A DNA stretch of 64,000 nt from Isochrysis galbana (Eukaryota; Haptophyta; Isochrysidales; Isochrysidaceae): assembly GCA_018136815.1 (NCBI GenBank), contig CM030931.1:8106550-8170549 (forward strand), read 5' to 3'. The translations under genes were made by a program, and so were the position numbers. How positions within the stretch are numbered: position 1 is the first letter of the stretch; every line of letters starts with the position of its first letter. Shown piece after piece: positions 10,394-20,079 of the stretch. The notes under the pieces are model-generated. The model ran no database searches. It was not told the origin of the DNA and saw nothing but the letters and a program-made list of their open reading frames with translations.

Positions 10394-12712
10394 ATGCCCC
10401 AGCGGCTGAGGGGAGGCGATGCCCGGACCACGCCCGGCCTGATACAGTCGCCCCTCCCGGTCACTCACACTCACTTCGTCTTCGCTCCCCATGGCGGCAT
10501 GCAGGTGCTCGCCCGTCTCGCACTGTGCGACTTGCGGCTCGAGTCGACCGCCTCCGTCGTGGAGATGCGCTTTGTGAGCTGGACCGCCTCCGACCCGAGC
10601 GACGCGCGTGTCACGGGCCCCGCACTCCGCGCAGGCTCTATCGTCGCCGCGGCGTCCAACCTGGGTGCGCCCAAGGCGGAACCGGCTCGCTCATCGTCGA
10701 TGCAAATGATCCGGGGGCAGTGCACGGCGACGTCCGTGGCGCCCGCCTTTACAGGCCAGACGCCGCCGAGCTGCGGCGTCGCCATCAACCCTGCGCTACT
10801 AGATTGGATGCACTTCTGCCGCCATTACCGGCGACTGCCCACCGACGAGGCGTGGGGCCCAAGCAGGCTAATGGCAGGCTCGTCTCATGCGGACGAGCTT
10901 TCGGAGGGGGAGCCACCTCATGATCGCCGGTCGAAGGACTCCAACTCGCAAGGGAAGGTGGAGGCCGATGCGACGGATGCGTCGCCAGCGGTGCACCGAG
11001 CAATCCGCACGGCACTCTCCGAGCTCGCCAGCCAGGCGGGCGCCGACGCGCCACTGGTGGTGATTGGTCACTCGGTGGGCGCAGTGCCCGCCGTACTGCA
11101 TGTCCTAACTTTGCAGCGCAAGGCGAATCGCGCGCGGCGGTCCAACATGGCATCGCAGTGGGAGCTGAGGATGCAGGAGCAATCAGAGGGAGAAGGCAAG
11201 CGGCCTCCCAGTCGGGACAGGTCACACGGGCACGCGGACGGCGCATCCCGGGCACTAAGTCCCCTTGAGAAAGGGCAGACGATATGCTCGCTCTTCTCGA
11301 TCGGTTGTCCGCTGCCCCTATACCTGGCGCAGTTGTACCCTCCGCAGCCGCTGCAGCCAGTTCACTCGTCACACCAACCTTCCTCGTCGCCAAACGCTCC
11401 GACTGCAGAGGAGCGCGCATCGTTCTCTCCCCTGAGAAGGTCGTCCTCCAACCTACTTTCGTTGCGCCTTCCTCCGCCGCACCTGGTGGACTCGGTCCCA
11501 GGCCTCGGCCGATGCCCCGCCGGCGTGCTTGGTTGGTTCAACTTGTACCACCCCGCCGACCCGCTCGGCTTCCCACTTGCGCCGTGTTTCGACCGGTCGT
11601 CGAACAGGCCGGCCGTCTCGCGGCCATTCGAACACGATGCCACTCCTTCCGCCGCCCCTTCTGCAGTACCACCCCTACCTTCACCGCCGGAAGGCGCAGT
11701 CTCCGCGCCTCTAGAGGCCAACGTCGCGCTGGCCCATTCTTCGGCGCTAGCTTCCGTGACCGCTTCCATCTCGGTGTCGAGCTGGTTCCGCACTAACCGC
11801 GTGACGCCACCTTGGCCGCTGCGCACCTCTTCCCACATGTCCTTGAGTGACGCCATCCTGCCTGGAGGTGTGCATGACATTCCAGTGCGCTTTCACAGCC
11901 GGGGCGTCTCGCAGGCGCCCCAGGGTGGGGCGGCCCCAGGCGGTCCAGCTCACTATGCGACGGGCCAGTCCACGCCAGCATACGCTCGCCTGGCCGATGC
12001 TATGGACTATCTCCTGCGACCGGGCTCGCGTGACGTCCTCTCTCCCATCGCCTACACCCTTGTCCACATCTGGCTGGCGTATAACCCGCATCTGTCAGAG
12101 GCACTTGACACGGCGCCACTAGAGGCGCATAGAGAGCACCGGTCACTCATTCGGGCGCAAGTGGGCAAGCAGATGGGCCGCCATGCGGCCGCTGCAGCTT
12201 CCGCAGCCTCACGCACGACCCAACGAATGCATGCGGCGGCCAGCCATTATAAGGCAGTCCGCCGAGGCGCCGCTGCTAGCGAGAAGCCTCAGGTGGGCGA
12301 GCTGCGGCGATCCGAAGGCAAGTGGTTATCGGGTCGTGCCGACTGTGGGACAGCCACTTCCAGCCGGCGGGCCTCAGCAGGCTCAAGCGCCGGTGTAGAC
12401 GGAACCGAGGTCGCCGCGAAGCTGCCCAACGAGGACGACATTGACCCGGAGCTGTCGGTGGGGACGCCGTGCCGTGCCACGGTATCGGAGGATAGCCGGC
12501 GCACGCGTGTGGCAGGCGCCGCCGAGGTGGCAGAGAAGGCGGCCGTTGCAGCGGGAGGGAGAGCGCGCGCAGCGGCGCGAGCGGCAGGGTCCGCCACCAT
12601 GCGCTCCATACGCACGCTCGATGCTGAGCTCCAGAAGGTTGGCGGACTCGCTCGCAAAGCGAGCTTCGGGCGCCGGGCGAAGCCACCTCCTCCACCGCCG
12701 CCGCGAGGATGA
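10394..12712 (+). CDS. alpha/beta-hydrolase (lipase/esterase-like)
   Basis: A long intronless frame; the first ATG at 10394 gives about 772 residues, and an internal ATG at 10499 is an alternative. The segment APLVVIGHSVGAVPAVLHVL contains the nucleophile elbow Gly-His-Ser-Val-Gly, with Ser at about residue 227. Downstream, GWFNLYHPADPLGFPLAPCF supplies a plausible catalytic Asp and resembles the Asn-x-Tyr-x-x-x-Asp-Pro motif of serine esterases. A later GGPAHYATG may provide the His. The sequences between are Ser/Pro-rich insertions. The C-terminal 200 residues are Ala/Arg-rich with a helical look (AEVAEKAAVAAGG) and end in a proline run. No signal peptide is obvious. The substrate cannot be told. 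The hydrolase fold is fairly clear; the exact start and any upstream exon are not. Confidence 0.65.
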   Translation: MPQRLRGGDARTTPGLIQSPLPVTHTHFVFAPHGGMQVLARLALCDLRLESTASVVEMRFVSWTASDPSDARVTGPALRAGSIVAAASNLGAPKAEPARSSSMQMIRGQCTATSVAPAFTGQTPPSCGVAINPALLDWMHFCRHYRRLPTDEAWGPSRLMAGSSHADELSEGEPPHDRRSKDSNSQGKVEADATDASPAVHRAIRTALSELASQAGADAPLVVIGHSVGAVPAVLHVLTLQRKANRARRSNMASQWELRMQEQSEGEGKRPPSRDRSHGHADGASRALSPLEKGQTICSLFSIGCPLPLYLAQLYPPQPLQPVHSSHQPSSSPNAPTAEERASFSPLRRSSSNLLSLRLPPPHLVDSVPGLGRCPAGVLGWFNLYHPADPLGFPLAPCFDRSSNRPAVSRPFEHDATPSAAPSAVPPLPSPPEGAVSAPLEANVALAHSSALASVTASISVSSWFRTNRVTPPWPLRTSSHMSLSDAILPGGVHDIPVRFHSRGVSQAPQGGAAPGGPAHYATGQSTPAYARLADAMDYLLRPGSRDVLSPIAYTLVHIWLAYNPHLSEALDTAPLEAHREHRSLIRAQVGKQMGRHAAAAASAASRTTQRMHAAASHYKAVRRGAAASEKPQVGELRRSEGKWLSGRADCGTATSSRRASAGSSAGVDGTEVAAKLPNEDDIDPELSVGTPCRATVSEDSRRTRVAGAAEVAEKAAVAAGGRARAAARAAGSATMRSIRTLDAELQKVGGLARKASFGRRAKPPPPPPPRG

Positions 12713-13257
12713 CAGGCAACCTGCGACAACCTCGGACTATGTCGCCCGCCGCTTTGATGTGCCAACCACTCCCGCGGCGTCAAGCCTTATTCCAGCTTTG
12801 CCATCAACATGACATGCGCTGTCCTCATGCCAACTCGTACTAGTATCGCCCTACCATCCAGCGTTGTCCTCATGCCAACTCATACCAGTATCGCCCCACC
12901 ATTCACTATCACCGTTGATTGCTTTGCTCTGTGCACTCCTTGGTTGGCGAGACGTACCACCCTCGCGCCTATACTCGCTCTCTCTTGCTCTCCGCACGTC
13001 GAAGATACTACAAAGGAATAGAGACCGCGGCGCAAGCAGCCAATGCCCGAGCGGCGCGTAGGTGCATCGATCCATGACGCGCACTCTAGGGACGTGCTGC
13101 CAAGCAGACGTGTTTGGGCGATACATCTCATCTCTCCTACCACGTGCGATGTACATTGATGCGCTATGGCGGAAGCTATTGCTGCTTTTGATATATTTGC
13201 TGCTGATGTGTTATGTGTTCATGTCTTACTGCAAAAGCTAAGTTAGCGCCGTTGATG
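12713..13257. other. short intergenic with a 43-bp tandem duplication
   Basis: A unit containing TCCTCATGCCAACTC and AGTATCGCCC occurs twice, at about 12820-12862 and 12863-12905. No gene is seen. Confidence 0.5.
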
Positions 13258-13279
13258 CAACTAACTTTATAGTTGGTTG
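13258..13279 (+). promoter_or_regulatory. 5'-terminal RNA hairpin of a retroposon copy
   Basis: CAACTAACT, loop TTAT, AGTTGGTTG form a 9-bp stem (one T-G pair). It ends two bases before an ATG at 13282. Counterparts with changed but still paired stems lie at 51854, 54751-54770 (minus), 23066-23087 (minus) and 62775-62796 (minus). Confidence 0.65.
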
Positions 13280-13281
13280 CC

Positions 13282-14199
13282 ATGGAGCGCGCCGCCGCTC
13301 CCCTCCTCTCCTTCGGGTCCCCCGCCGAGGGCGGCCCCCCAGCCCCCATGGAGCAGTCGCTGGCGAAGCGGCCGCGCCCGCCATCAGAGGCCGAGCAGGT
13401 GCGTGCGACCCCGGTCGCGCCACACGGCCCGTGGCCCCGGCCACACCACCCATGGCAGCCATGCTGGCCCCCCCCATGGGGGACAGCTGGCTGCAGAAAC
13501 CAGCAGAACATGAACAGGCCCACAGGGCCACCCCTCCATTGGGCATGCCTTATGGCAGAGGCCCCTCCCGCCCTGGCGACGGCCGCGCTGCCACGGCAGC
13601 GTGACCCGAGACCAGGCGGCCCTTATGGGCACAACCACTTGACAAGACAACTCAAAAACACGCACAACACACAACTCTGGAACCCCAGAGCAGGCCAGGC
13701 AACCTCGGCACTCACCACCCCACCCCACAGCCTACCACCCCACATTCCTCAGCAGCCTCCCTACAAGCCACGACCGACCCTAGCCCTACTCATCCTTGGC
13801 ACGCAGGACCCAGACCAAGAGGAAGACGACCAAATGACAGACTCAGACGCCAGTTTCGACCTTTCATTCCACCAGGAAGGGGACCTCGTACTCAACGAAA
13901 TGGCGGTCTATGCCGCCATCGTTGAACTACTCCTTGAGCTCGAGGGCGTGGACCCCGAGCCAGACTTTTGGGCCCGCTCGAACAGGGGCCCCTGGCACAT
14001 CGCAATCAATGAAGATTGCGCGCAACAATTCCAGGCAAAGTACGGTGAGCACACGAACATCCGCATTCAAGGTACAGACATAGCCGTTCGCACCAAGATT
14101 GAATCGATCGACGAAAAGATTAACAAAAAGGGCACCTCGTCCCGCAAGGCGCTGTACGACGCACTGCAAGATGTAGACACCACCCACTGGCTCATGTAA
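13282..14199 (+). CDS. retroposon-encoded protein with Pro-rich N-terminus
   Basis: An open frame of about 305 residues starts directly after the hairpin at 13258-13279. The N-terminal 90 residues (LAKRPRPPSEAEQVRATPVA, then HGPWPRP) recur in a second, frameshifted copy at 51878-52310. Conservation of the peptide between diverged copies supports translation. The C-terminal half is not low complexity: an acidic MTDSDASFD segment, a hydrophobic VYAAIVELLLELEGV helix and WHIAINEDCAQQF...IRIQGTDIAVRTKIESI, which has an alternating strand/helix look. I do not recognise the fold. A retroposon ORF1-like RNA-binding protein is one possibility (inference). The stop codon abuts the palindrome TAACTTTAAAGTTA that begins the satellite downstream. 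Confidence 0.5.
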   Translation: MERAAAPLLSFGSPAEGGPPAPMEQSLAKRPRPPSEAEQVRATPVAPHGPWPRPHHPWQPCWPPPWGTAGCRNQQNMNRPTGPPLHWACLMAEAPPALATAALPRQRDPRPGGPYGHNHLTRQLKNTHNTQLWNPRAGQATSALTTPPHSLPPHIPQQPPYKPRPTLALLILGTQDPDQEEDDQMTDSDASFDLSFHQEGDLVLNEMAVYAAIVELLLELEGVDPEPDFWARSNRGPWHIAINEDCAQQFQAKYGEHTNIRIQGTDIAVRTKIESIDEKINKKGTSSRKALYDALQDVDTTHWLM

Positions 14200-14952
14200 C
14201 TTTAAAGTTAGTATTGGGGCTGGAGGGTCCGACAAACTCTTTTCTGGCAAGAGGTCGTGCGTGCACCCAACCGAGTGTTCGTCGTTCGTGTTGGCATCAC
14301 CTCCTCGCCCCAAAAGTTTTTTGGAGGTCGATCGGCGGTGCACACGCGCGCGCCGCCCAGAGGACACCGCCCAAAACTGACAAGCGCCGACAGCACCCGC
14401 TAGCTCATGTGAGTTTAAAGTTATTATTGGGACAGGAGGGTCTGACAAACTCTTTTCTGGCCAGAGGTCGTGCGTGAACACCACCGAGTGTTCGTCGTGT
14501 TGGCATCACCTCCTCGCTCCAAAAGTTTTTTGGAGGCCGAAAGACACCGCCCGAAACTGACAAGTGCCGACACCACCCACGCGCTCGTGTGAGTTTAAAG
14601 TTAGTATTGGGGCTGGAGGGTCTGACAAACTCTTTTCTGGCCAGAGGTCGTGCGTGCACCCAACCGAGTGTTCGTCGTGTTGGCATCACCTCCTCGCTCC
14701 CAAAGTTTTTTGAAGGTCAATCGGCGGTGCACGCGCGTGCGCCGCATAAAGGACACCGCCCAAAACTGACAAGCGTCGACAGCACCCGCTAGCTCATGTG
14801 AGTTTAACGTTAACAAGGGGGCAGGGGGGTCCGACAAACTCTTTTCTGGCCAGAGGTCGTGCGTGCACACCACCGAGTGTTCGTCGTGTTGGCATCACCT
14901 CCTCGCTCCAAAAGTTTTTTGGAGGCCGATCGGCGGTGCACGCGCGCTCGGC
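14190..14952 (+). repeat. tandem satellite, four units of 180-211 bp
   Basis: The phrase GTCCGACAAACTCTTTTCTGG (or a one-base variant) starts at 14228, 14439, 14619 and 14828, giving spacings of 211, 180 and 209 bp. Unit 2 lacks about 30 bp. Unit junctions carry GAGTTTAAAGTTA-like palindromes. The spacings do not keep a reading frame, so the array is unlikely to be coding. The last unit is cut and fused to a Ty3-like RNase H fragment at about 14953. Confidence 0.85.
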
Positions 14953-14958
14953 CGCGAC

Positions 14959-15480
14959 AGACAAACTGGCCCTGCGTCTTCGCGACGCGGCGCGGCGACG
15001 TCGAGATGCTTCGGTACCTCAAGAAAGCTATCTCCGAAGAGCCGGTCCTCGCCCCTCCTCGAGAAGACCGCCCGTTCATTGTCAAGACCGATGGCGCTAG
15101 TAAACTCGGCATAGCCGGCATCCTAGCCCAAAGGGACGACGAGGGACGCGAGCGCGTGGTCGCATATTACGGCCGTAGCCTGAGCCCCGCGGAACGCCAC
15201 TGGACTGTTACAGAGATTGAGCTTTTGGCCGCGTTAGAATCCATTCGGAATTGGAAACCCTACTTGTGGGGCCGCCATTTCACCCTCGTCGTCGATCATT
15301 CCGCGCTACGATGGCTCCACACGATGAAGGACCAAGTGGCCGGCGGCCCAGCCTCGCGGCTTATGCGTTGGGTCTTGAAGCTAGCGGAGTACCGCTTCGA
15401 TGTGATTCATAAACCAGGTGTTACCCATTGGGACACCGACGGCTTATCTCGCCTAGTAGCGCTCGAGCCGGAACATGATC
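14959..15480 (+). pseudogene. Ty3/gypsy-type RNase H fragment
   Basis: The frame gives LRYLKKAISEEPVL, then FIVKTDGASKLGIAGILAQ (the first catalytic Asp lies in KTDGAS), then VVAYYGRSLSPAERHW, EIELLAALESIRNWKPYLWG and TLVVDHSALRWL, ending in FDVIHKPGVTHWDTDGLSR. This is the standard Ty3/gypsy RNase H that follows reverse transcriptase, including the HxPGxxNxxxDxLSR-like end. Upstream reverse transcriptase is replaced by the satellite, and downstream integrase is replaced by Pro/Ser-rich low complexity that keeps the frame open to 16007. It is a truncated element, not a working polyprotein. Confidence 0.85.
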
Positions 15481-15579
15481 CATCTCCTTCCCCCTCAGAG
15501 ACCGGCGCCGATGTTGTCGCGGCTATTGCCCCTCCTCCTCTCACGGCCCGCCGCCAGCTAGCTCGTGAGCGTCAGGACC

Positions 15580-15965
15580 GCCAGTCCCCCCCCTCCGCGC
15601 GCCGAGACGGCGGCCCTTCCCCCCTCCGCGCGCCGAGACGGCGGTCCTTTCCCCCCCCTCCGCAGATTTCCTTCCCCTCCTCCGCCGCTTCCCCCCCCTC
15701 CGCGCGCCGAGACGGCGGCTCTCTTCCGCGTCCGCGCGTTGAGGCGCCGTCTTCTCTTCCCTCAACCCCCGCGCGAAAGTCCCCCAGCGCGTCCCTCAGC
15801 GTTCCCCAGCGTCCCTCAGCGTCTCCCAGTGTCTCTCAGCGCCCCCCCCCTGTCCGTCAGCGATGTCCCGCAGCGCGTCTTGCAGCGTCCTTCAGTGTCC
15901 TTCTGCGTCCTTCAGCGCTGTCCCGCAGCGCTTCCTTCAGCGTCCTTCGGCGCTGCCTCGCGAGA
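15580..15965 (+). repeat. GC-rich minisatellites
   Basis: CCCTCCGCGCGCCGAGACGG-type units recur at about 15589-15720, and CAGCG(T)CCCTCAGCG-type units fill 15783-15965. They extend the open frame of the RNase H fragment artificially. Confidence 0.6.
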
Positions 15966-16216
15966 CTCGAGGCAGGACTCGCGAGGGCACTGGATTTTAC
16001 TCTGTAGTCCGAGCCGGAGTCCGAATTGTGTTTTGACCCCGAGCCCTCGTTCTCTCGCTCTCTCTCTCTCTCTCTCCTCTTTTTCTGGTGGGCACTCCTG
16101 AATCTGCTCACCAGAGGGGGTTCGTTTGACGTATGTTTCCAGCCTGTTACCGTGAATGTTTGAGTGCAGAGTGTTGGTTTGTGTGGTTTTACCCTTTGTG
16201 TCGCCTGTTGGTGACC

Positions 16217-16520
16217 TGCAGCCCCTGAGTACCCCCAAGCCCCGAGCCTTCCGAGTCGTCCTTTCGAGTCTACGAGTCCCTACGAGTCCCAAGTAAGCGG
16301 TAGCTGCTCGCCGCGCCCTTTCTTACATCCTCCGTCCCTCCGATTCGCGTTCCGTGCCACTCTCCCGTCCATTCCACATATGCCCGTCATTTGCCCTCCC
16401 CGTCCTCCCGATGAGCCCGTTCCGGGCTCCCCGGACGAACCGTGCGCCGCGCTAGCCGCCGGTGCGCCCTCGCGGCTCGTTTCCAAAGAGGAAACGAACT
16501 TCGCTCCGACATCGTCCTGG
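16217..16520 (+). repeat. dispersed ~300-bp repeat, solo-LTR-like
   Basis: It matches the reverse complement of 60495-60815, including CCCCTGAGTAC, the CGAGTCTACGAGTCC block and the region from CCCGTCCATT to GCTCCGACA. The 3' half also occurs at 2995-3162. The end CCGACA resembles the CGACA ends of the LTR at 45361, so a solo LTR is possible but no target duplication was found. Confidence 0.55.
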
Positions 16521-17095
16521 CCCCTCGTGGCCAGCCCATCGCTCCAACCCCCCCTCCCCCCCTGTTCGACAGGCAGACAGGTGCAGACTGGGGGGCCCCA
16601 GAGGCTCAGGAGCGCCAGCGAGGGAGAGGCAGGGGAGGCCAGGGCCCAGCCCCAGCCTCCTCTGCCCCCTAAGCTGGCCTCCAGGAGCCTCCAGGGGTCG
16701 CCAGCAAGCAGCTGCAGGCCTGGCGCAGGCACGCCATCGCGCGTGCCGCAGGAGAGAGGAGAGGGAGCGCGGAGAAGGGGGTGGGCGGAGCGAGAGCTCC
16801 GCCCACCGAAAAATATGTAAGTCCCGCACCTGTTTATAGGAGAAGTCGGAACTTAGGACGCCGCCAGCCCGGTAGTCGTAGGAGGAGAAGGGGAGAACGG
16901 ATCACCGGGGGGGGGGGCGCGGGCCACCGACCATATCTAAGCCCTTTCCCCCTATCCCCCTAGTAGTGCACGGGGGGAGTCGCCTGATGGCGGGGGGGGA
17001 AAGGGCCGGCGGAGTGGGGGTGTAGAAAGTTTTGCTGCGTGAGTAGAAAGTAGAGGGTCCACGGCCGCGTGTGCGGTGAGACTATTAAGAAATTA
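16521..17095 (-). mobile_element. 5'-truncated copy of the 755-759-bp retroposon
   Basis: It is the reverse complement of most of 22329-22910: the CCCCTGTTCGACAGGCAG block, the GCGCGATGGCGTGCC region, the CACCTGTTTATAGGAG line and the AT-rich end AATTAATTAATTTC. The hairpin end is missing. It is joined to the dispersed repeat at 16217-16520. Confidence 0.75.
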
Positions 17096-17577
17096 ATTAA
17101 TTCCTGCACTCCTCTTCACCTTTGCCTTCCATTATTCAGGGTATGTCAATTACAACCAGCTCATGGAAGTTTCAAGAAGTTTTTTGTAGAAGAATTCGAT
17201 TAAACCTGGACGCTGGACGCACACCGCAGCACCACCACATTCACAAAGTGACCGCTGGCGCTTTTGTAATGACACAAACCCCCTCTCAGAAGCTCCGCGT
17301 ACCGCACAGGTGGTCTTGTGTTTCGTGGAAACGCCGCGCTCATGGTCATGGGCTACAGAAGGTGTTTCAGCTTTAATTAGTATTTTTGGCCCCTTTGTGT
17401 CTTGCCCCTGCTTCGTACGTGTGGGTAATGAAGCATGCACGTGCCGTGAACCCGTGCTGCTCGCCGCCTTGCAATCACCCACACTGTTGCACATTCCGCG
17501 GAACATTCCACTCCCTTCCAGCACTTCCATGGCACCTTCACGGACACAGCAACCTCGTCCTCTTCGTGATTTCACAG

Positions 17578-17800
17578 GGCGGAGTCAGTGCCACTTTACC
17601 CCGACGTCGACTACGCGCTGCATGTGTACCAGATCCGCGTCGGCCCGCACGTCCGCTCCGGCGCTCCCCTCGTCGAAGCTGTCGAGAAGGAGACTAGCGG
17701 CCTCCCACAGGCCATTTTGGGTTCATACCCCATGCCACGCATCGCGAGCGTGACCAAGCGGGAGCGCGCATCCCTTTTGGGGGGGCTCGGATCCAAGTAG
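17578..17800 (+). CDS. possible terminal exon of an unknown gene
   Basis: After a good acceptor (GATTTCACAG) the frame reads AESVPLYPDVDYALHVYQI, then VGPHVRSGAPLVEAVEKE and SYPMPRIASVTKRERASLLG to a stop. The composition is protein-like, unlike the repeats around it. It ends 37 bp before the stop codon of the convergent gene at 17838-19877. I could not identify an upstream exon or a family. It may be the end of a gene disrupted by the retroposon at 16521-17095. Confidence 0.3.
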
Positions 17801-17837
17801 CATCTTAAATGACGGATAACCGAATAATGTTTCTTTC

Positions 17838-19877
17838 CTATGCGCAGCATGCATCTGAGGAGGCTGAATCTTTGAGGAGCTCGTACTTACGAAATGCATC
17901 TTCTACTTCATGAAGCTCAAGGTCGTGAAAGTCATTGGGTTCGAGTTCAACTTTGAAGAGGATTGGGTCACCCTCCGTCTCATCGGCTGGTAACCATGCA
18001 ATCACCGGGGACACGTGAGTTTCCTTCTTCACCACGAGAACAAGCTGACGTCCAATAAAATCATGGCCAGAAGTGAGCCACTTTTCGCGCTTCACCGTTT
18101 CAAATTCTTCATTATCCAGGCGCATCCATATTTCAGAATGGTCTGCAAACGTGAGGAAGTGTTGCAGCATACCGGGTTCGCATGGATCTTCGGCTACATC
18201 CACCACTGTGGCATCATAGTATCCGGGCTCCTCATCAGGACCGCACCGAGAGGCGGGCCACCATAGCTTGATCACAGCGTTGAGGTAGTACAGGCGGTCC
18301 TTCAACCGAGATGCATCGAAGCCTACGGGAGGTCTGCAGCCGTTTTGCATGTCGAGGGAAGCTAAGTTGGTTAAGAAGCGCTCCACATCCTTCATACTAC
18401 GGAGCACTGGATGATTACCGTCGCAATGCGTGAAGGTGAGATCGCCACCTCGAGGCGAACCCCTCGACATACTTTGCCGCGGGCGCCAGTGCACTAGCCA
18501 TTCGGGAGCCCCAGGTACGGGCTTCTGCACCAAGAACGGCTGGCGCGCGCGCGAAAGCTCTCTCGCTACATCTTTGATTGCCGCCAACGTTCGAATATTT
18601 TGATCGGTGCTTGATGGCGATGTCACCTCTTGCCTTGGCGTCATAGCACCCGATTGCGAGGCAAAAGGGCTTTCGCATTCAGGATCTGTGGCGCTGAGGT
18701 GGTTCACTTCATCAGACACATCTGCCGTCATGATCGAACATCTATTTGACGGAACTTCCGAGCGTCTGAGTGGGCAAATTCGAGATAATGGTTGGCCAAA
18801 CATTGACAACAGAGCGTCTGACTCAAGAGTAGGCAAGGAGCCTCGATGCACCGCCTTGGCCGTCGCTGTCTGAGCAGCTTCCCGCCCAAGGGAATGCATC
18901 CATCGTTTCGCTGCGATCGAGGCAGACGAGCGCGAGGGTTTCGCTTGCGAAATCGGAAGAATCGAATCGGTTTGGCTGCGACATTCTTGGCGTGATGCAG
19001 AACTGTTGAATGATGGGCTTGGCTGATAAGAATGCGAGCCTTCATCTTCAAGGTCTGTATCGACATATTGTGTCATCTCATTGAAAGCTTCTGCTCGCAT
19101 GACAGCTGGCCGCCCACTTGGCATAAGCTGCGACTGTCGCGGTGAACTAGGTGTGGTTGCCGAAGCATCCAGCACGGGCAATTGCCTCGAAGACTCTCTA
19201 CTCGGCGAATTGCCAGGATGCGATGGTCTCAGAGCCGATGACTGGATCATTTCTTGCCCAAGACATTTTGTCCATTGCTTTGCTGCCATCGAAGCCGATG
19301 TGCGCGAAGGTTTTGCACGTGAAATTGGCAGCGGGAAGTCGGCACCGCAAGAGTTGGCAGCTTGCGGGCCATTGCGGCGTTCAAGACATTCTGGAACTCT
19401 ACTCGATGTGCGAGGCTGCAAGCGCTCTTTCTTTCGCCGCTTTGCCTCACGGAGCCTGGATTCCAAAGCTTCGATCTCCGCATCGTCCGGGTCGTCGTCA
19501 TCTGGATCCGATGTTTCGAGGCGCCGATCATCGGCGGATTCTTTGCTTGCGGAAGTCGTGAATGAAGTGCTCGTTGGCTGCGTGGTTTTGTCGCATCGAC
19601 CAGTATGTCGCTCGATGACCGTTCTCATACAGAGGATTTCATCCTCCTCTTCTTTGGAGGTTTCTCCACCTGCCTCCTTTGAGAGTGCCTTCTTGAGCTT
19701 CTTGTCGTTGGCGGCGAGCGCCTGATCAAAGGATTGCATCAGCCCCTGCGCACCAGTGGCGAAGCGTGGCAAGAGCTTGTGCGAGAATTGATGGACAGTG
19801 ACGCCGAGCGCGACACCACAGAGCAGAGGCTGTGCCCAGCCAGGCAGCTTGCTATGAGGCAGAGTGTCGTCCTCCAT
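17838..19877 (-). CDS. MBD-like / Tudor-like protein with internal duplication
   Basis: An intronless frame of 679 residues starts at the ATG at 19877. Residues 14-34 are moderately hydrophobic (PLLCGVALGVTV) and could be a signal anchor. Residues 50-165 are charged and probably helical (ESRLREAKRRKKERL). Two copies of LPIS(R/Q)AKPSR(S/T)SAS followed by AAK(Q/R)W...LG(Q/R)E start at about 182 and 307, so roughly 120 residues are duplicated. Residues 455-505 (EWLVHWRPRQS...GGDLTFTHCDGNHPVLRSMKDVERFL) resemble a methyl-CpG-binding (MBD/TAM) domain: Trp, then a D-x-x-Y/F strand, then LRS...V..FL. Residues 535-590 (NAVIKLWWPASR...YYDATVVDV...FADHSEIWMRL) look like a Tudor-type barrel, and 607-665 may be a second. 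A chromatin reader is the inference. The N-terminal hydrophobic segment is odd for that role. Confidence 0.6.
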   Translation of the reverse strand: MEDDTLPHSKLPGWAQPLLCGVALGVTVHQFSHKLLPRFATGAQGLMQSFDQALAANDKKLKKALSKEAGGETSKEEEDEILCMRTVIERHTGRCDKTTQPTSTSFTTSASKESADDRRLETSDPDDDDPDDAEIEALESRLREAKRRKKERLQPRTSSRVPECLERRNGPQAANSCGADFPLPISRAKPSRTSASMAAKQWTKCLGQEMIQSSALRPSHPGNSPSRESSRQLPVLDASATTPSSPRQSQLMPSGRPAVMRAEAFNEMTQYVDTDLEDEGSHSYQPSPSFNSSASRQECRSQTDSILPISQAKPSRSSASIAAKRWMHSLGREAAQTATAKAVHRGSLPTLESDALLSMFGQPLSRICPLRRSEVPSNRCSIMTADVSDEVNHLSATDPECESPFASQSGAMTPRQEVTSPSSTDQNIRTLAAIKDVARELSRARQPFLVQKPVPGAPEWLVHWRPRQSMSRGSPRGGDLTFTHCDGNHPVLRSMKDVERFLTNLASLDMQNGCRPPVGFDASRLKDRLYYLNAVIKLWWPASRCGPDEEPGYYDATVVDVAEDPCEPGMLQHFLTFADHSEIWMRLDNEEFETVKREKWLTSGHDFIGRQLVLVVKKETHVSPVIAWLPADETEGDPILFKVELEPNDFHDLELHEVEDAFRKYELLKDSASSDACCA

Positions 19878-20079
19878 CGGCCCACGCGCACGGAAGACGT
19901 AGACTTCTCCCTCCCAACCGCTCTCCCGTCCCCCCCAACCCCCAGCTTGGCCGAGAGACTGGCCGTCGGCGACGACCCGAACGCCTCCGTCTGAAATCAG
20001 TCAAACAAGATTGCACCTCAAACTACGTAAACTCGTCCTTCCTTTGACCTCACTGTCGTGAGCATCGGCCCTCGGAGGC

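Noticed and set aside
13258-13279. The hairpin leader as a trans-spliced leader
   Set aside because: The sequence is part of the genomic insertion itself (target duplications lie just outside it at 23088 and 62797), and no splice acceptor separates it from the ATG. It is a 5' end of the element, not an added leader.
13927-14484. A minus-strand 185-residue protein across the satellite
   Set aside because: It overlaps the better-supported plus-strand ORF in antisense, and the satellite unit lengths (211, 180, 209) do not preserve its frame.
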